The notes: generated by a model not told the origin, from the sequence alone. A stretch of DNA of 64,000 nt from Hamiltosporidium tvaerminnensis (GCA_022605425.2 CM061251.1:713001-777000); one strand, 5' to 3'. Shown: positions 35,708 to 45,672, counted from the first letter of the stretch. A program made the numbers and translations.

Positions 35708-35870
35708 TTTTTTTTGTTGAGTAAGAAATAGGAGTTCTTTTTTAAAAAAAATTTATTTTTTTATTTATTTTGTAACATAAAGTTACATTGGCTGGTTGTT
35801 TTTATTTACAAATTGTTCTTATCGTTTACTGTTTAAAGATTAGAAATACCTTTTGATTGGTTATTTTATT

Positions 35871-36375
35871 TTTGGAATTTTTAAAAACTGACAAAGAATA
35901 CTGAAATCAAAAAAAAATTGTGTTTAAATTTATTTTACTTTCAATTTATAAATATTCGAGCATTTGAAAACTTTGGAATTTTTAAAAACTGACAAAGAAC
36001 TGAAATCAAAAAAAATTTTGTTTAAATTTATTTTACTTTCAATTTATAAATATTCGAGCAGTTGAAAACTTTGGAATTTTTAAAAGACACAGTTTTAAAT
36101 TTTTAAAAAACTAAAGAAAAAATATTTCTAAAAACAGAATTTTATATTTTTAAAAAACTAAATAAAAAATATTTCGAAAAACAGAATTTTATATTTTTTA
36201 CAAACGAAATGAAAAAATATTTTACAAATGAAATAAAAAAAATTTTAAAAAAATGAAATAAGAAAATATTTTTTACAAACGAAATAAAAAAATATTTTAC
36301 AAATGAAATAAAAAAATATTTTAAAAAAGGAAATAAAAAAATATTTTACAAATGAAATAAAAAAATATTTAAAAA
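35871..36375. repeat. Tandem repeats, two kinds
   Basis: 35871-36085: a ~101-bp unit (ggaatttttaaaaactgaca to gcagttgaaaacttt) in 2.1 copies. About 36100-36375: short units around acaaatgaaataaaaaaata repeated many times. No gene. Confidence 0.65.
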
Positions 36376-36449
36376 AACAAATATAACAGTTAAATCCATC
36401 ATAAAAATATAATTTCTTTAATTATTTTATATTTCTTAACAAATACATT

Positions 36450-36452
36450 CCC
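36450..36452 (+). promoter_or_regulatory. CCC start-proximal motif
   Basis: CCC directly before the ATG at 36453. Confidence 0.5.
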
Positions 36453-36778
36453 ATGGATGATTTTAAAGATTTAAAAAGATTTGAAAACGATAATTTAATT
36501 GGTTGTAAAGAAAGAATATTTAAAGTAGAAGAAATATTTCCATTTAAAATATATTTCTGTCCAAATAATATCGGTGTAGTAACACTACTCAACAAAAACA
36601 TGAAATACAGTTTTTATGGCGTTGAAATTAATAAAAAAGTAAAAAAAAATTTGAATTTATTGAAATTGAAAATAAAAAATATGGACTGCCATTTAAATGT
36701 AAAATAATTGAATTACAAGAAAATAATAACGAATATTTTACAGAATATATTGCTATTGTTTTAAGATTTGGTAAATAA
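36453..36778 (+). CDS. Hypothetical ~108-aa protein, apparent frameshift
   Basis: The first frame runs to 36707 (84 codons) but becomes low-quality Lys/Asn/Leu sequence after a run of nine A (36641-36649). Moving to the next frame at that run gives a sensible end: FEFIEIENKKYGLPFKC, then NEYFTEYIAIVLRFGK, stop at 36776-36778. The A run is where an insertion/deletion in the read or a real mutation is most likely. The product would be a small beta-rich protein with IYFCPNNIGVVTLLN in the middle. Family not recognised. Strong CCC start motif. Confidence 0.55.
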
Positions 36779-37107
36779 GATTTCAATTTCTAAAAAATAT
36801 ATTTTCATATTTCTGTTTCTTTCAATTTCTATTTAAAAATATATTTTCTTATTTCTGTTTTTTAAAAATATATTTTCTAATTGATTTCTTATCTATTTTT
36901 ATTAAATAATTTCTAATTTCTTGTTCTTTTATACTACTTTCTAAATTCTGTTTCTTCAAAATATAATTTCGTATTTCAATTTCTTAAATATATTTTCTTA
37001 TTTCTATTTCTTAAAAATATTTTTTCTCTTCATAATATCAATTTTCTTTCTTCAAAATATATTTCCTCTTCTAAATATTTTTTTCTCCTTCATAATATTT
37101 TATTGTT
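36779..37107. other. T-rich spacer with simple repeats
   Basis: Short units around tatttcttaaaaatatattttct recur. No gene. Confidence 0.5.
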
Positions 37108-37111
37108 CCCC
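37108..37111 (+). promoter_or_regulatory. CCCC start-proximal motif
   Basis: CCCC four bases before the ATG at 37116. Confidence 0.5.
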
Positions 37112-37115
37112 TTAA

Positions 37116-37487
37116 ATGAATAACAAATATGAAAGTTTTTATTCATTTTATATAAAATCAGTTGTAAACACAATAAAAGAAAAAAAATTTACAGATCAAT
37201 TGAAATATATTTTAGAAAATAAAATAAAAATAATAATTATTGATTATTGTGGTTTAATATTAAAATTATATCCATATTTTGTAAATATTGATATGGAATA
37301 TTATTATGTTTATGATGTGTATAAATGTAAAAAAGAATTGAATGAATTGTTTTCTTATGGTGATATTGTATTTGTATTTATAGATTTTACTATAAATAAA
37401 ATGTGTGGTAATTCTGATATGTGTGAGTGTGGATATTGTAGGAAATACAGTGATAATGTTTTAATATTTTCTAATTTAAATATTTAA
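37116..37487 (+). CDS. Hypothetical 123-aa protein
   Basis: Not firmly recognised. Begins MNNKYESFYSFYIKSV; a central hydrophobic strand IKIIIIDYCG is followed by YYYVYDVYKCKKEL, DIVFVFIDF and a Cys cluster CGNSDMCECGYCRKY that could bind a metal. The strand pattern (IIIDYCG then a D-x-Y-K after a second strand) faintly resembles the N-terminal DHH-like fold of Cdc45, but the family's other motifs and about 400 residues are absent. The CCCC motif supports the start. Confidence 0.55.
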   Translation: MNNKYESFYSFYIKSVVNTIKEKKFTDQLKYILENKIKIIIIDYCGLILKLYPYFVNIDMEYYYVYDVYKCKKELNELFSYGDIVFVFIDFTINKMCGNSDMCECGYCRKYSDNVLIFSNLNI

Positions 37488-37587
37488 AAATATATTTTTA
37501 TAGAATGGAATATATTTGATATTTTACCAATATATTATGTTTAATAATTTATTTTAATATTTGATTTGAAATTTGACTTAATATAAA

Positions 37588-38176
37588 AATACCTAAAAAT
37601 TTAATTTAATTAATAAAAACAATACCTAAAAATTTAATTTAATTAATAGAAACAATACCTAAAAATTTAATTTAATTAATAGAAAAATAACTAAAAATTT
37701 AATTTAATTAATAGAAAAATAACTAAAAATTTAATTTAATTAATAGAATCAATAACTAAAAATTTAATTTAATTAATATAATCAATAACTAAAAATTTAA
37801 TTTAAATAATAGAAAAACTTTTACAAATATAAAAATACCTAAAAATATTATGAAAACATAAATGTGATTTGTAAAAAGCCAACCAAAAAACCTAAAATAG
37901 TAACAAAATAAAAAAATATAAAATTAGAATCCTAAATTAAAATAAAAAAATATAGAAAATACTAAAAAATATAGAAAATACTAAAAAATATAAAATTAGA
38001 ATCCTAAATTAGAAATAAAATTTTATTTAAAAATACTAAAAAAATATAGAAAATACTAAAAAATATAAAATTAGAATCCTAAATTAGAAATAAAATTTTA
38101 TTTAAAAATAACAAATTTCTATCTAAAATACTAATATAAAATACTAAGAAATATAAAATTAGAAATAAAATTTTAT
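37588..38176. repeat. Two adjoining minisatellite arrays
   Basis: 37588-37815: about seven units of ~33 bp around acctaaaaatttaatttaat. 37920-38176: units of roughly 50-75 bp built from ctaaaaaatataaaattaga and aaataaaattttatttaaaa, reaching the 3' end of the tRNA synthetase gene, whose final codons (region aacaaattttgctatct) have a near copy at about 38108-38121. Confidence 0.7.
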
Positions 38177-39619
38177 TTAAAAATAACAAATTTTGCTATC
38201 TTTGATAAATTGAAATTCTACTTTATGACCAACCAACTTTCTTATATTAGAAACATTATATTTTATCATCGTAGGTCTTTCAAGTGACAATCCCCATCCT
38301 AAGACACGTACATTATCTTCAAATCCCATAGGTTTAAGCATTTCTGGTCTAAACACACCAGAATTACCAACTTCAATCCATTTTTTTAATCCTTCGTGGT
38401 AAGCAAAAACTTCCATACTTGGTTCCGTGTACGGATTATACGCGGGTTTGAATTTTATTCTGTCCATATTTAATTTTCTAAAAAATTGTTTAATTATTGC
38501 CATCAGATGTCCCAATCCTATATTTTTACCTACAACCACTCCTTCCACCTGATGAAACTCTGCCAGGTGTGTGGCATCTACACTTTCGTTTCTAAAAACT
38601 TTATCGATTGAAAAATATTTTCCCGGCACAAAATCTTTTGCAGCCAACTGATATAGCAATCTACAACTCGAGGCAGTAGTATGTGTTCGTAGAACAGGTC
38701 TTCTTGTTTCTTTTTCATCAAATTCATACAAATAACCACTTGAGCCGTATCCTCCTCTCATATGAACATTTTTTACTCTTTCCAGGTATTTTTCAGGCAC
38801 TACTTCGTCTGTAAATTCATCAGTCGTAAAAAAAGTATCGTGAGAATCACGAGAAGGATGGTTCTGTGGTTGAAATAAAGCATCAAAATTCCAAAAACTG
38901 GTTTCCACGTATCTATTGGTCGGCATTTCTTCAAATCCCATTTCTAAAAATATTTTTCTAAATTCTTCTCGTATTTTCATCATCGGATGTAATTCACCAG
39001 CCATTGGCAAAATTCCAGAAGAATCAAAATTGTAAGATTTAAAACTCTTAGCCTTATAACTTCCATCCAACACCATTTTATGTGTCAAATCAGTTTCTAA
39101 CTTCTCTATCTCATTACAATAATTCACACCTCTAAATATAGAATATTCAACTTTTTTCTTTTTTACAATTAATTTTCTTTTAATCAACGAATTTAGCATT
39201 TCAACCGATATTTTTTTACTAAAATTGTTACAATTTATTTCTTTTAAAGATTCACACACATCATCAGTAATTTCACAAACATTTTTATAAATTCGATCTC
39301 CTCTCTTAACTACCCACTGCTTTTTAAAAGCATTCAATTTTCCAATTTCATATTTTTTTGATTCCTCAATTTCCATTCCCTTAGAAGATATCAAATTATA
39401 AAAAATATATTCATGACTTCCATTCTCTAATATAGAATTACCCTCATCGCTTAATACATAATAGTACTCATCATTAGAAATGTATTTTATTAAACCTTTA
39501 CTCTCAAGACTCATAAGTGTCCCTGTTATACTTTTACCATCTTCAGATATTCCTTTGGATGTAATTGAAGATGAAATGTATAATTTATTAAGAATTAGTT
39601 TTGCTATTTCTTCATCCAT
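38177..39619 (-). CDS. FRS2: Phenylalanyl-tRNA synthetase alpha subunit
   Basis: 480 aa, full length for the cytosolic eukaryotic/archaeal type. It forms the catalytic subunit of the alpha2-beta2 enzyme that charges tRNA-Phe. The N-terminal ~170 residues carry winged-helix-like DNA/tRNA-binding repeats (SITGTLMSLESKGLIKYI). The class II core follows: GELHPMMKIREEFRKIFLEM (about 207-226), FWNFDALFQPQNHPSRDSHD, motif 2 FRNESVDATHLAEFHQVEG (about 340-358), the Phe-site region EVFAYHEGLKKWIEVGNSGVF, and motif 3 GWGLSLERPTMI (about 443-454). ACCC lies just before ATG. No disruption seen. Confidence 0.97.
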   Translation of the reverse strand: MDEEIAKLILNKLYISSSITSKGISEDGKSITGTLMSLESKGLIKYISNDEYYYVLSDEGNSILENGSHEYIFYNLISSKGMEIEESKKYEIGKLNAFKKQWVVKRGDRIYKNVCEITDDVCESLKEINCNNFSKKISVEMLNSLIKRKLIVKKKKVEYSIFRGVNYCNEIEKLETDLTHKMVLDGSYKAKSFKSYNFDSSGILPMAGELHPMMKIREEFRKIFLEMGFEEMPTNRYVETSFWNFDALFQPQNHPSRDSHDTFFTTDEFTDEVVPEKYLERVKNVHMRGGYGSSGYLYEFDEKETRRPVLRTHTTASSCRLLYQLAAKDFVPGKYFSIDKVFRNESVDATHLAEFHQVEGVVVGKNIGLGHLMAIIKQFFRKLNMDRIKFKPAYNPYTEPSMEVFAYHEGLKKWIEVGNSGVFRPEMLKPMGFEDNVRVLGWGLSLERPTMIKYNVSNIRKLVGHKVEFQFIKDSKICYF

Positions 39620-39624
39620 TTTAT

Positions 39625-39627
39625 GGG
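39625..39627 (-). promoter_or_regulatory. CCC start-proximal motif of FRS2
   Basis: CCC five bases before the ATG on the minus strand. Confidence 0.5.
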
Positions 39628-39654
39628 TTATTTCTTTTCAGTTTTCTACTTTCT

Positions 39655-39770
39655 TTATAAAAAAATTTATAAGAGAAGAGATTTATAAGAGAAGAGATTT
39701 ATAAGAGAAGAGATTTAAAAGAGAAGAGATTTATAATTTAAAAAATTTATAAGAGAAGAGATTTATAAGA
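39655..39770. repeat. 18-bp tandem repeat
   Basis: Unit ttataagagaagagattt repeated about five times with small changes, in the divergent FRS2-KSH1 intergenic region. Confidence 0.7.
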
Positions 39771-40060
39771 GAAATTGAAGATAAGAAATTTTGAGAAATA
39801 AGAAATTTTGTAAAAATAAAATAAATTACTAGTAATAGATAAATATTTATAAAAAAAAAATGTAAAAAATATAAAATTTAAAATTTAAAAACCTTTTTTT
39901 TTATTTTAAATTCCTAATTATAAAAAAAATATTTCTTAAAAAAAAGCATAAAAATAGAAAATAAAATAAATGTTTATTAAAAATTTAAAGTTTATTTAAT
40001 TAAAAAATTTTTTTTTCTTATTATAAAGAAGAAATAGATTATAAAAATAAAAAATATAAT

Positions 40061-40212
40061 TTTTTATCATATAAAAGGTATTTTTAGTTTTTATTTTATT
40101 CAAAGCTGTAATAATTTAAATATTTATTTTTTCTTTTAAAAAAAAAACATTTTATACAAATTACCAAATATGAATAAAATAAAAACTAAAAATACCTTTT
40201 ATATGATAAAAA
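40061..40212. repeat. Perfect 42-bp inverted repeat, MITE-like hairpin
   Basis: Left arm 40061-40102 is the exact reverse complement of right arm 40171-40212, with a 68-nt AT-rich loop. The outer end starts tttttatcatataaaaggta. No coding capacity. It sits between the divergent FRS2 and KSH1 promoters. A miniature transposon or a cruciform/hairpin RNA source is possible; clear target duplication was not seen. Confidence 0.7.
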
Positions 40213-40418
40213 AAGTTTGAAAAATATAACAGTTTTCCTTCTACTAATTATAAAAAATTTAAAGATTTACTTCTATTAATAAAATAATTAAATAAAGAAA
40301 TAAAGAATTCCTATTATTCTCATTTATAAGTATTTTTTTAAATAAATAAAAATCTACTTTCCTTAAAAATAATTAAATATTAAAATTATAAAGAAATAAT
40401 AAAAAAATATATTTCAGA

Positions 40419-40421
40419 CCC
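40419..40421 (+). promoter_or_regulatory. CCC start-proximal motif of KSH1
   Basis: CCC six bases before the ATG at 40428. Confidence 0.5.
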
Positions 40422-40427
40422 TTTTAA

Positions 40428-40652
40428 ATGTCTGCCTTATTTAACTTTGATTCTTTAATGAGAGTTAGTGTTTTAGTAATTTGTACTTCTACTTATATAA
40501 AAAAACATTTTCCTTCTATGATATCTAAAGAAAGTAAAGGTATTTCATCTGTATTTTATAAATCTTCTGTGATTGGAGAGAGACTTTCTCCGTATGTAAG
40601 TATTACATGTATAGTATTTGGTTTTATGTCGTTGAAATCTTTGGTTTTTTAG
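40428..40652 (+). CDS. KSH1: Kish/TMEM167 homologue, early secretory pathway
   Basis: 74 aa, the usual size of the family (about 72-74). It starts MSALFNFDSLMRVSVLVICTSTYIKK, has the central SKESKGISSVFYKSSVIGERLSP, and a second membrane helix YVSITCIVFGFMSLKSL. The order MSAxFNF-SL, ICT-AYI, GxxxxFxK-xxIGER-SPYV is diagnostic of Kish A/TMEM167 (yeast Ksh1), a small Golgi/ER membrane protein needed for secretion. Two transmembrane helices are evident. No break. The last six codons and stop are copied in the tandem repeat downstream. Confidence 0.92.
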   Translation: MSALFNFDSLMRVSVLVICTSTYIKKHFPSMISKESKGISSVFYKSSVIGERLSPYVSITCIVFGFMSLKSLVF

Positions 40653-40800
40653 AATAAAAAAATATTTTTCTTGTTTTTATTGATTGTGGTGTTTTATTGT
40701 AGAAATCTTTGGTTTTTTAGAATAAAAAATATTTTTCTTGTTTTTATTGATTTTGATATTTTATTGTAGAAATCTTTGGTTTTTTAGAATAAAAATATTT
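40634..40800 (+). repeat. 67/68-bp tandem repeat containing the KSH1 3' end
   Basis: The block gaaatctttggttttttaga starts at 40634 (inside KSH1, encoding its last residues and stop), 40702 and 40769. The unit is followed each time by taaaaaatatttttcttg and a T-rich stretch. Confidence 0.85.
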
Positions 40801-40821
40801 TATTTATGCATATTCTTGAGT

Positions 40822-40870
40822 TTTTGGCTTCAAAACCGAGAGGTAAAAGTGGACTAGAAAAGTAAGTAAG
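40822..40870 (+). repeat. 5'-truncated short retroposon end
   Basis: Reads aaaaccgagaggtaaaag and ends gaaaagtaagtaag, matching the 3' box and TAAG-type tail of the retroposon at 31628-31844. Only ~50 bp remain. Confidence 0.5.
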
Positions 40871-40899
40871 TTGGTTTTTCCAAAAAAGAAATGTAAAAA

Positions 40900-41110
40900 A
40901 ACAAAAATATATTTTATTTATGCATATCTTAAGTTTCTTCGTTGTAAAAATATAGAAAAATTTAAAAAATATATTTTATTTATGCATATCTTAAGTTTCT
41001 TCGTTGTAAAAATAGAAAAATTTAAAAAATATTTTATTTATGCATATCTGAAGTTTCTTCTTTGTAAAAAGATAGAAAAATTTAAAAAATATATTTTATT
41101 TATGCGTATT
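40900..41110. repeat. ~60-bp tandem repeat at the Tom20-like gene 3' end
   Basis: Unit centred on tatttatgcatatcttaagt followed by ttcttcgttgtaaaaatag recurs at about 40915, 40977, 41036 and, degenerate, 41098 where it overlaps the stop codon of the next gene (tttatgcgtattcattttt). The plus-strand frame across it is an artefact. Confidence 0.75.
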
Positions 41111-41429
41111 CATTTTTCTTTTTTGTCAAAACATTAAGTAATTCAGTGTCATTTGGATTTATTTCTTCCAATATTTGTGACCAATCACAATTTAGAACCT
41201 GGTATGCGTACATATAATATTCAGAGGCTAGGTTTTTATCACCAGATGATGCTAGTCTTTTGGCTTCGTTTAAAGTTGTTTTTATCACTTCGTTTTCTGA
41301 TGAACTTTTTTTCTTCACATATAAGTCTGAAAGATAATTTTCATCGTTTAAAAGTTTATTGAATTGGTATTTGTAAAATCTATAAATTAAATAAAAAGAA
41401 ATTGAAGTAAAGAAAAATTTTCGTAACAT
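41100..41429 (-). CDS. Small membrane-anchored protein, Tom20-like
   Basis: The ATG at 41429 (CCC five bases upstream) gives 109 aa; the longer frame to 41444 has only a TTG. The N-terminus MLRKFFFTSISFYLIYRFYKYQF is a membrane anchor with flanking positive charge. After a linker rich in Lys/Ser comes a helix pair NEAKRLASSGDKNLASEYYMYAYQ followed by DWSQILEEINPNDTELLNVL. This arrangement (N-terminal anchor, then E-x-x-RL--G---A--YY-A---- and L-----P----- ) resembles the single TPR-like repeat of the mitochondrial import receptor Tom20, here for the mitosome. Similarity is by pattern only; another tail- or signal-anchored TPR protein is possible. Confidence 0.5.
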   Translation of the reverse strand: MLRKFFFTSISFYLIYRFYKYQFNKLLNDENYLSDLYVKKKSSSENEVIKTTLNEAKRLASSGDKNLASEYYMYAYQVLNCDWSQILEEINPNDTELLNVLTKKKNEYA

Positions 41430-41433
41430 AAAA

Positions 41434-41436
41434 GGG
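41434..41436 (-). promoter_or_regulatory. CCC start-proximal motif
   Basis: CCC on the minus strand, four bases from the ATG at 41429; decides that start. Confidence 0.5.
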
Positions 41437-41566
41437 ATGGTCAAGTTGTATTTTTTTAAAGCGGCGTTTTTTAAGTTCGATTTAATAAATTCTATGTAAT
41501 AAATATATTTTGGTAAAATAGAATATTTAATATTTTTTTAGAATGAAGAGATTGGTTTCGAAATTA

Positions 41567-41712
41567 AATAAATGATGAAATAAAGCTGTGATCAAATGAA
41601 TATATTTATAATTCAAGTTTTGTACATTACGAACATAAAATAAATGATGAAATAAAGCTGTGATCAAATGAATATATTTATAATTCAAGTTTTGTACATT
41701 ACGAACATAAAA
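41567..41712. repeat. 72-bp unit in two copies
   Basis: Block beginning aatgatgaaataaagctgtg at 41571 and again at 41643, identical over the whole unit, hence a recent duplication. Confidence 0.9.
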
Positions 41713-41739
41713 TGTTGTTATGAAACCAGCAATAATAAA

Positions 41740-44690
41740 TAATGCCTTCTAACGGAATAAATAATGACTACTGAATCACAGAAACGGACGCAAAACAACA
41801 TTTGCTACTTGGAATTTACGCATCTTGCTGGGGGCAGGGGCATTCAAAAACTTACAAATTAATTTGAGAGATCCATATTACTGTGGTAGCTATTCAGGAA
41901 ATTGGATAGAAGGATACCATAACAATGGACGGCAACCAGCGCACCATGTTTATTAGTAGCAGCTAAATAAGCGAGTTTGGAACGGAATTTAGAGTACAGA
42001 AGAAATTTAAATCTAAAGTAATAAATTTTGAATCTGTAAATGGGAGACTTTGTGCAATACAACTCAAAATGAGACACTTTAACGACTATAATTTTATTGC
42101 ATGCTCCAACTGAAGAATTCAGTAAAAAATACAAAGATTCTTTCTATGAGCAGTTAAAAAAACTAAACAGTAATACGCCTAGAGACGATGGGAAGCTTAT
42201 TTTAGGAGATATTAACGCAAAGGTAGGTAACGAATAAGAATGAAAGCCTATAACAGGAGGGAATGGTTCTCATAATATGTGTAATATAATGTTCTACGGC
42301 TAGGGTATTTCGGAACTGGGTCGAATTTGAATATTGCAAGTATTAACTTTGAAATGCAAGAGAATTCATACGACTACGTGGAAATCACCTTATGATATCT
42401 CTAACAATCAGATTGATCATGTCTTAATTGACCTGAGGCACGGTAGTGATATTCTTGATGTTCGAACATACAGAGGAGCTGATGTTGATTCTGACAATTA
42501 CTTGGTGGTAGTGGACTATCTAAAGACTATCTACGCAAAAAAAAAAGAAAGAGAGGCTAAGTCTGATAGAAAATTGTCAGTAGACAAGTTAAGCAATAAT
42601 CAAGAGACCAGGGAAGGCTATCAAGTACAACTCGAGGATATTTCATGTGAGGTGACAATTAGAGACATTGAAAGGCATTGGGGCGATTAAAAAAGCAATT
42701 AGAAACGCGCCTGAAAAAACCGAAGTCATGAGCCGAAAATCAGGCTGGAACCATGGTTTGATGAGGAATTTAAAGAGGATCTGGAGAAGAGACGGATCGC
42801 TTTGTGAAAGATGCATCAAATGGCCTTAGAGACCCACGAGAAACCTTCCACATAGAAAGCTGGAAAGCAAAACGCATCTTAACGCGAAGAAGAGGAAGAG
42901 TGAAAAAAAAAATTCGAGTTTGGAAACTTTCAAATCCTGGGAAACGGTATAAGGTACCAAGAGTCAAAAGGTGTAAAGCGAGTTTTTTTACGGACACGAT
43001 CTATTGCAAAGCCAAAAAAGGAAAATACTTAGAGACCTAGCAGAATTCTTGAGTAGATAGGCAGAATACTTCTCCGAACTTCTGAATAATAATGCGTTGG
43101 ATGAGAGCTTTACTCTGAGATAGGAGAATGTAGAAGCTGTCGAACCCACTTTTACAGAAGTAGGGGATATCGTTTTAAAGCTAAATAATCACAAAGTATG
43201 TGGATAGGACCCATTGCCAGAGTAGTTTTTTAAATATAAATGAGACAGATTGACCGAAGAGATGTATAAACTGGTGATCGAGATCCGGAAACGAGAGATC
43301 ATGCCCCGAAAGTAAAACACTGGTCTGACCGTGCCATGTTACAAGAAAAAAAGATAAATCAGCAGCAGTAATTATAGGGGAATTTTGCTTTTAAATGCCG
43401 CTAAAAATATTTTCAATAATTCGTGCCAAAAGATTGAAACCCAGAGGAGGAAGTGTAAGCAAAATACCAGTGCGATTTAGATTTAATATATCGAGACGGA
43501 TCAGATGTTTGGGCCGAGGATAATTATGGAAAGGGGTATTAGTTTAATGTAACAGTGCATAAGTTATTCATAGACTTCAGAGCGACTATATCCAGTTACT
43601 TAGGAAACCTTTTCAGTTTAATGCAAAATGTGTTTAGTTTTTCCGCTAAACTCAAAAATTCACGAAAATAACATTAAAGGCAACAAATAGTAAAGTTTAA
43701 TTAAAATTGAACTATTTGGCTTTTTTGTTGTGAAAGAAGACCTGAGACAAGACGATTCACTCTCGACACTTTTCTTAAATCCGGAACGAATCGCAGTACT
43801 AAGGATGTGTCTTATTAATCCCGGATTAAGTATTTTACACAGGAAATGTGAGAAGCTAAGTTTTTCTGATGATATGGCTTTGTAGCGACGAAGTAAGACG
43901 TATGTAAAAAATGTGGACACGGTTAGAATTGAGGCTCAGCAAATAGGGCTGAGAATTGTTAAACCAGGACCGAAGTAGATGATAAATAGTAGAAGCGCCA
44001 CGAAATGGAGATATATGGACGATTTCCACGGATTTGAAAGGGTTAAGCAGTTCACATACCCGGGTCTAGGTAACGAAAATAATGAAGTAACTGCGAAGAT
44101 TCAAGCAAGGATAGTAGAGTAAAACCGGTATTACTATAGTTTTAATAGTACCCTGAAGTTCTCGCTAATTTCAAAGCAACTCAAAATTAAGATGTATCAA
44201 ACGATTATCCAGCCGATGGTAACCTACGGTTCGGAAGCATAGACCTTACAATAAAGAACCAAAACACTTTCAAGAGTAGCGAATGGAAAGTATCACGAAA
44301 AATCTACTGCGCAGTTTGTGATGGCTCCGTGTAGAAAATCAGAACTAACACGGAATTGGAAATGATCTAAAGAGGTCTTTCAATAGTGAATGTAAATAAA
44401 GAAAGGCGGTCGAGATTACTTGGACGTCTTCAGAGGATAGATTTTAATATGGTTTCCAAAAAAGATTGAATTTTGATGCGAGAGAGACAGGGATTACCAA
44501 GCGTACGGAAAAGGTGGATAGATGATGTCGCAGCCGAGCTTTAAAATCTCTAAGGTCACAATTAGAGAGCGGAAGCGTATCATACACAATAATGACGATT
44601 GACCTTGTTGCACTAACCAAGGTTCTGCAAGAAGTGTAGCGCCAATTATGATCAAAGAACATAAAATGAAATGCAAGGATTTATTTAGAA
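41740..44690 (+). mobile_element. Decayed RTE-like non-LTR retrotransposon
   Basis: Plus strand, many stops and shifts. Endonuclease remains: TFATWNLRILLGAG near 41790-41840, a YSGNW block, then NNQIDHVLIDLRHGSDILDVR and GADVDSDNYLVVV (42400-42520, within an open 118-codon piece at 42334-42690). Reverse transcriptase remains: SNYRGILLLNAAKNIF (about 43360), YQCGFRF, FIDF near 43570, LSFSDDMAL near 43860 (the FADD box), then RVKQFTYPG and MYQTIIQPMVTYGSEA near 44190-44240. C-terminus: RRSRLLGRLQRIDF and RKRWIDDVAAEL (44400-44540). The order endonuclease, reverse transcriptase, WLGH-type tail is that of RTE/CR1 LINEs. Confidence 0.85.
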
Positions 44691-44789
44691 ATTATATTTA
44701 AAATGGTTTGTTTATAATATTCAGTGATAATATTTTAAAACACTGACTTTAAGTCTATTTGTATGTTAGCTCTATAGCAAAAGATATTT

Positions 44790-44850
44790 ACTTATTTTAC
44801 TTCTCTTATACCTCTCGGTGTTGAGGATGAAAAAATAGAACGCCTTGAAA
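44790..44850 (-). repeat. Truncated short retroposon end beside the LINE
   Basis: Reads tacctctcggtgttgaggat preceded by atttacttattttacttctc, the reverse complement of the 3' box and tail of the 31628-31844 retroposon. Only the end is present. Confidence 0.5.
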
Positions 44851-45445
44851 AATATATATAATTTGGTAAAATACATTATATTTTTCTGTAAAAAAAATAT
44901 GTGCAGATTAGTTTATTTGAACCTAAAAATATTGATATTCAAAAAAGAATCCTAAAATAGATTTTTTATCTTAGAATTTAGTAAATAAAGAGAAGCACAA
45001 TAGATGACATATGTAAAATATTTTGTAATAAGAAAAAATAATATATGATACAGACCTATCCACTACCTATTCCCAGCCAAATTAAATGCAAAATAGAATA
45101 AAATCATATAGATAAATTTTATTACTAAACTTTTAAGTAATAAGCTTTAAACGTTTTCGTTAATCTATTTCATAGTTAGAAAGAAGGAAAATATATTGTG
45201 GTTCTTCCAAAAAAGATTCTTTTTGAAATAAAATAGATTGTGACAAATATAGAATTAGAAAATTTTTAAATTATATTAATTTTACTTTTCAACATGATTG
45301 CAACCAAAAAACATGTTTTTTAAAACGAGAAAAAAAATTTAAAAGCATCTACGGCATATGTTGACAATACTATAATAAAATCAATGACGTAAAATTAAGA
45401 GATAAGGCAAGAAGAATCCTTTTCCTTTTTATACATCTTACTGGT

Positions 45446-45662
45446 GCTTACTTCTTATTCCATTACTTTTTACCTCTCAGTGTCGAGGATGAACAAATGA
45501 AAAACTTCCATTTTTTTAAATATGTTGTACTCGGATTATAGAGGATCAACCATAGATCCGATGTGTTTTATATTCTACCACAATGGCAGCAATTATTTTC
45601 ACACGTATTATACACACTCATTACTAAGCAGATGGTTTTAAATGTTGTTATCATCTCTTTAT
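45446..45662 (-). mobile_element. Short retroposon (SINE-like), second copy
   Basis: Matches the complement of 31628-31844: tacctctcagtgtcgaggat, then tccattt, agatccgatgtg, ggcagcaattattttcacac. It is flanked by tcttactggt at 45436-45445 and 45663-45672, a 10-bp target duplication. Confidence 0.65.
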
Positions 45663-45672
45663 TCTTACTGGT

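Noticed and set aside
35505-35720. 71-codon plus-strand Ser/Phe frame opposite the Lso2-like gene
   Set aside because: Antisense shadow of the Lys/Glu-rich gene.
37116-37487. Assignment to Cdc45
   Set aside because: Only a faint strand pattern fits; length and other motifs are missing, so kept as hypothetical.
37588-37815. CRISPR-like regular repeat
   Set aside because: Units of ~33 bp are directly contiguous with no unique spacers; it is an AT minisatellite in a eukaryote-like genome.
40871-41137. 88-codon plus-strand frame with repeated FIYAYLKF units
   Set aside because: It is the translation of the ~60-bp minisatellite; each repeat gives the same peptide.
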